From positions 1,922,001 through 1,986,000 of the forward strand of contig OZ004592.1 in NCBI GenBank assembly GCA_963924555.1: 64,000 nt of DNA. The letters run 5' to 3'. Positions 59,457-64,000 of the stretch are shown piece after piece (the stretch's first letter is position 1; every line of letters begins with the position of its first letter). The notes under the pieces are model-generated. The model saw only the letters and a program-made list of their open reading frames with translations, was not told the origin of the DNA and searched no databases. This stretch comes from Crambe crambe. Lineage: Eukaryota > Porifera > Demospongiae > Poecilosclerida > Crambeidae. The translations under genes were made by a program, and so were the position numbers.

Positions 59457-61664
59457 TCACTGTTTGAGAGGCTTCCTAGCCAAACACCTGAAGATTGGTA
59501 TAAATATCTCCATTTTCCCGGACTTTATCAATGATGTAGCAGCCACTTCTAGCAGGAGACTAACATTCGTGGTCCCCTTTGGTACCAAGGAAACTGTTTC
59601 CAGTACTTTTAGTGTGACTATTGTCGTGTAACGACCAATAAGAGACATACGAAAGTTCTTGAAAGAGTAGCATTCATTTGCTTCAAGATGGCTGTACCTA
59701 AAAATAACGACTGAATTTTGCTTTTGGCCTCCTTAGATTGAATCTGTTCTGTGGGGGATTGGTATAAGGAGGGGGGTGCCCCCACCCCCTTGTAATATCC
59801 ACCCCTGCAGTAAGCTCGGGATAGATCAGGAGGGATTCCTAGTATCTATGTTCTAACATTTTCATGACGACCTTGGATGAACTGGCATGCACAATTGGAG
59901 CAGAGAGGTTATCATTTCTCAGTGGCTATGTAAGTATTAATTTGGTTGCTGTAGAGCATTTTGGGCATGTCCCCCCCTCCCCCCCCCCCCCCCCCCCCCC
60001 CCCCCAATCATTTCATACTTACCATGGCCTGTCTCCATCTTTTGTTACGTCTCTAAATGCCAATCCAGCTTCTCTCATGGCTGCAAGAATCTCCTTCTGT
60101 GTCCGTATATCAGGTAAGGCATTTCCATACTAAATAAGTAAATAAATAATCAGCCACTTGGTGAAAAGGTTGTTACACCTAGCTAACTCCATGCGATTCT
60201 CACCATTATATCATTCTTAACTTTGACGTGATTTGGATTTTGGGGGTTGTAGCCGTCAGTTACAGACCATGCAACGTCTACAAATAAACCACCTGGTTTC
60301 AGCACCCTCAACACTTCCTTGTACACTAGGACTGGATCCTTGGCATGGCAGGTGGCTTCAAATGCAAATGCGGAATCATAACTGTTGTCTTCTATATCAG
60401 TCATGTGGCAAAAATCACCCTAAACAGGTATTGTGTTAAATTTTAGACAAACTTCATGTCTCTAGAATACCACCTCCCCCTCGAGGTTTGATTATGTACC
60501 TCATGTCACACTGCAGTAATTTCACAGCAACTGCTCAATAGATAGCTATGCAAATCCTAAAACCTGGGTATGCTCGTTTAGCATAGTGGATGGGCGAATA
60601 AAGCATTTGGTACCCCACCCCCAGTCTCTGAGTCTTGTGAACAGACATATTGGCATAAGCTACAAGCCACAAACTATATTAGGGATAACATTGTATTGAT
60701 AATACCTCAATATATGAGCAGAGGTGGTCAAGTTCAGCATTCTTGGAGTGCTTTTTGGCTCTCTCTATTTGGTAGGCACAGTTATTGAGTCCCACCACAT
60801 CAGCTCCACTGCTACGAGCAATTTCTCTTCCAGGACCACCTACTCCGCAACCAAGATCCTATTTTAAAAAATTCTTCATTGTGTAATGATTACAGATATT
60901 AAGGGTGGTGTGGCACACCCTGCCCATACATGGTTGCCAAGGAAGCCAATCTCACAAAATTCCATGTATTAACATAATAAAATAATTATGGGAGTTCAAT
61001 ATACAGAATGAAGGTCTTATTTGCATGCATGATATTATTATTAATGTTGCTATAAAGAGCTAGAGTATTTATGGTGGTCATAGCTATAGCTCGCTTGCTT
61101 AGTTTTGTTGGCTCTCTTTCTGACCTTATTCTTGTGACTTTGTAGCTTCCAATAGTTTCATTTCAGGGGTGAGTTTAGAAACCACAAGATATGAATCAGC
61201 TACACAAGGTACATAATTTATAGTGAGGTTAGGCCACAGGGGTGCACCGCGGCCATAGTTAGGTTAGGGGGACGCCATGCTCTCCTCTTTAATAGGACCT
61301 CGTAAATTCAGTCTGGCCTTATTAATTAGCTAGCAGCTATATTAGATTGTGCAGAGACCCACCAGTATCTTTACTCCAGGCTTAGTTCCTTGAAAGTCTT
61401 GCCGTCATAAAAAGGAGCAAAGTGGAAAGACTGACCATAACCATATTCATAGAAGTCTGTCACTAGATTATAGAAAGTGTCAGATATGCTCTCTATGTTC
61501 TCTATACGATCCTTAGCAACCTCTTCTTTGTCCACAGCAGAATCACCAGATTTTTGAGAATCTGGAAATTTATCATCGTATTTTTTCATGTTTTCATGAA
61601 CCCCTTGTACATCTTGACAAAGTGATTCAACTGTAGGCACCATGATCTTCTCTTCACTGGACAT
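59457..61664 (-). CDS. SMT: Sterol 24-C-methyltransferase, copy A (possibly frameshifted)
   Basis: SAM-dependent enzyme that alkylates the sterol side chain at C-24 (ERG6/SMT family). Exons: 61363-61664, 60706-60858, 60204-60419, 60023-60129, 59457-59697. Family motifs in order: sterol-site [16 protein letters not shown]-binding [56 protein letters not shown] and C-terminal ARKPLKQ. Exons 2-5 fit in frame. Exon 1 is 302 nt: the start frame reads [10 protein letters not shown] and then stops, while its 3' end encodes TKPGVKIL in another frame, exactly where KxGxxxLDLGCG is expected. About 15 residues (46 nt) between them appear deleted. Copy A also lacks three residues present in copy B. It is either a pseudogene, a polymorphic allele or an assembly error. 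Confidence 0.85.
59979..60005. repeat. Poly(C) tract in SMT copy A intron
   Basis: A run of about 27 C with one interruption lies 17 bp beyond the exon-4 donor of copy A. Such tracts are prone to sequencing and assembly error. Confidence 0.95.
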
Positions 61665-61954
61665 TATACCTAACTACCAAAATAATACTGGATTCCAGGA
61701 AGCTGATAAAATGCAATTAAGTTAGAAAGTTCAACACAAGGCCAAAGTTCACATGGTTTATTATGTATTACTATGACTACTTAGCTAGTGCATCACAACT
61801 ATACCTGCTGGAGATAGTGGGTTGAGTGTTATAATCTGGAGATTAAATTATTTCGAGAATTTTATGGCTTAGAACGTCTATCAATGAAAAGACTAGCTGC
61901 TGTATTATATGCACAAAATTAATTGATAAGTAAAATTTGAGTATCAATTTAAGT
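61665..61954. promoter_or_regulatory. Intergenic spacer between the two SMT copies
   Basis: 290 bp between the copy B stop and the copy A start. It contains the duplicated 3' flank (61806-61890) and must hold the copy A promoter if that copy is expressed. No clear core promoter motif is seen. Confidence 0.5.
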
Positions 61955-64000
61955 TCACTGTTCGAGAGGCTTCCTAGTCAAACACCTGAACATTGGTGTA
62001 AATATCTCCATTTTCCCGGACTTTATCAATGATGTAGCAGCCACTTCTAGCAGGAGACTAACATTCGTGGTCCCCTTTGGTGCCAAAGAAATGGTTTCAA
62101 GTACTTTTAGTGTGACTATCGTTGTGTAACGACCAATAAGAGACATGCGAAAGTTCTTGAAAGAGCAGCAGTCATTTGCTTCAAGATGGCTGTACCTAAA
62201 GGGTTGAAAGAAAGATAACACAAGAGTACTAAAGTTTGGATTCTCTTAATCTATGTTAAAATAATAAGTATATATATATATATATATATATATATAGGTC
62301 CCAGAAATAAAGATTCTTCTAATATACACTGAAACCTCTAACAACAGGACTCTGAAATGCAGCCAGACTCTCTATGGTGGCCAATACTAGAAATTCTTCA
62401 TGAATTGTGATCATAAGCAGTGAGTGTAGCCACTCATTTAGTGTACGATAGGAGATCATAAAAGAGAATCAGGCCTACTTTTATAGTTACAAAGGCCAAA
62501 AGGAGCTACTTACCATGGCCTGTCTCCATCTTTCGTTAAGTCTCTAAATGCCATCACTTCCAGTCCAGCTTCTCTCATGGCAGCAAGAATCTCCTTCTGT
62601 GTCCGTATATCAGGTAAGGAATTTCCATACTGGAAAAATCAAATAAATAGATAAAGAATAAATAAATAGTAATCACATGGATACGAGTGCAATTATTATC
62701 CGCAGTAACAAATTCAGTGTAACCAGAAAAGCTTGAAGCTTGTCATCTTCAGACTCTATTGATGCACTTTCCACCAATGATGGTGAGTCATGATTTGTAG
62801 GAACTTCTTCTTGCAGAAGAAAATCATTAGTGAGTAACCAAGGACCGAGTGTGCTCAGTTTCAGTAAGAAAAAAAACAAACGATTTCATTGGCCCATACA
62901 CTAGGTCACGCCCACTTTTGTGACCACACCCACCACTAAGTGTACAATGCTATAATAGCACACTTTTGAATATAACACATCATGTGACTACACTCACCAT
63001 TATATCATTCTTAACTTTGACATGATTTGGATTTTGGGGGTTGTAGCCGTCAGTTACAGACCATGCAACATCTACAAATAAACCACCTGGTTTCAGCACC
63101 CTCAATATTTCCTTGTATACTAGGACTGGATCCTTGGCATGGCAGGTGGCTTCAAATGCAAATGCTGCATCATAACTGTTGTCTTCTATATCAGTCATGT
63201 TGCAAAAGTCACCCTAAACAGGTATTGTGTTCAAGAAGTAAACATGTAATTAATAAATTGATATAATGAGGTAACTATATCATGTAGTAGGCCAAGTGTC
63301 TATTAGATCACTGTCTTGCAACATGAAATCCAGAACAGCAAAACCAAAATTTACATAACCTCCTTTCAAATGGCTCTGGAATTGGGTTATTTTGAAAGGA
63401 GACTATGTAAATTTTGGTTTTGCTGTTCTGGATTTGTATTGCAATATCACTGCAATCTGCTGTATGTTGGTTGACTAGGTTAGATCTATTGCAAGATCAC
63501 TGCAATCTGCTGTATGTTGGTTAGATCACTCCAGTGAATGACTACTCTGCTTATAATAGACACACCTCGGCTCTCAGTATATCTATTGTAAACCTCGTAG
63601 TCACTCACTATGTATACATAGTGTAACATATGCCCATACCCATCTCTGTCATGTGTACAGGAATTGGTCATGGGGCTGAAACATTTTTTCCCCTTCGCAG
63701 GCAGCAAACCAAAGAATTTCTTATGATCTTCTGAAGAAATAGATATGTAGCTTAATTCTGATCACTGCAAGATGCTACATAGCTACATATTTAACAGATA
63801 ATGAGCAAGTGCACATTGCAATTACTGTTTTATCAGACACCACCAGGCCCTAGGCTCTAGGCTGAGAGCTGAGACAGATATTTACTAGAGTTGGATGCTT
63901 TGTCTCTATATGCTCTCTACAAAATAACCTCCAAAAGAACAAAAGGCTGGGTCCCAAGTATGTAGGTTCTACTGTAATACCTCAATATATGTGCAGAGGT
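61955..64000 (-). CDS. SMT: Sterol 24-C-methyltransferase, copy B (5' end beyond window)
   Basis: Tandem paralogue of copy A in the same orientation. Exons visible: part of exon 2 (from 63981 to beyond the window end, encoding HLCTYIE), 62998-63213, 62514-62629 and 61955-62195. Sizes match copy A (216, 107+9 and 241 nt), and splice phases are the same. Motifs: [76 protein letters not shown] and a C-terminus ending TRKPLEQ. All visible exons are intact. Exon 1 and most of the SAM-binding exon lie outside, so completeness cannot be judged. Together the pair could give two alkylation steps or simply gene dosage. Confidence 0.88.
62263..62296. repeat. (TA)n microsatellite in SMT copy B intron
   Basis: About 33 bp of alternating TA in the last intron of copy B. 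Confidence 0.95.
63326..63435. mobile_element. Long near-perfect palindrome in SMT copy B intron
   Basis: The left arm 63326-63370 and right arm 63390-63435 pair over about 45 bp with two mismatches (AAATCCAGAACAGCAAAACC ... GGTTTTGCTGTTCTGGATTT); the central loop is about 19 nt. Weaker pairing continues outward through TTGCAA. The structure is typical of a foldback MITE. Two direct copies of a TGCAATCTGCTGTATGTTGG unit follow at 63441-63526. Confidence 0.85.

Overview
The window reads as nuclear DNA of an early-branching animal, most likely a demosponge of the Amphimedon type. It is AT-rich, with compact multi-exon genes, short GT-AG introns and many microsatellites and small inverted-repeat elements. 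Animal-type genes (class IX myosin, PHACTR, FBXO25/32, RGS22, MOF/KAT8) lie beside sterol C-24 methyltransferases, which few animals besides sponges carry. The species assignment is inference; no search could be run.

Layout. 1-6.5 kb: no convincing gene, only repeats and a short inverted-repeat element. 6.6-27.5 kb (+): a complete class IX myosin (RA, motor with loop-2 insert, IQ, charged helix, two C1, RhoGAP). One of its introns (13.3-16.6 kb) contains an uninterrupted TRAF-like gene, a retroelement-like remnant and two NRF1-type sites. 28.4-29.2 kb (-): a partial EEF1E1/AIMP3-like gene. 29.3-31.5 kb (-): FBXO25/32-like F-box gene, head to head with a DNAJC19/TIM14-like gene (+, 31.75-32.2 kb). 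32.7-44.1 kb (-): a PHACTR-family gene with a large repeat-filled first intron, head to head with KAT8/MOF (+, 44.3-46.1 kb). 46.2-49.7 kb (-): two tandem intracellular subtilisin-like proteases; the second is head to head with a TMEM205 gene (+, 49.8-51.0 kb). 51.1-57.5 kb (-): an RGS22-like multi-RGS gene, 103 bp from a head-to-head SPAG7 gene (+, 57.6-59.2 kb). 59.5-64 kb (-): two tandem sterol 24-C-methyltransferase genes; the second continues past the window end.

The strongest leads are four. First, the tandem sterol methyltransferase pair, where the complete copy has an apparent out-of-frame deletion in its first exon. Second, the pair of signal-less subtilases, one with a long unrecognised N-terminal region. 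Third, the intronless TRAF-like gene nested inside the myosin gene. Fourth, evidence that two myosin-intron minisatellites derive from the terminal repeat of a MITE, an intact copy of which sits in a KAT8 intron. The genes form no operon-like pathway. The shared organisation is dense packing: four divergent pairs separated by about 100-260 bp, and convergent genes with stop codons as little as 58 bp apart.
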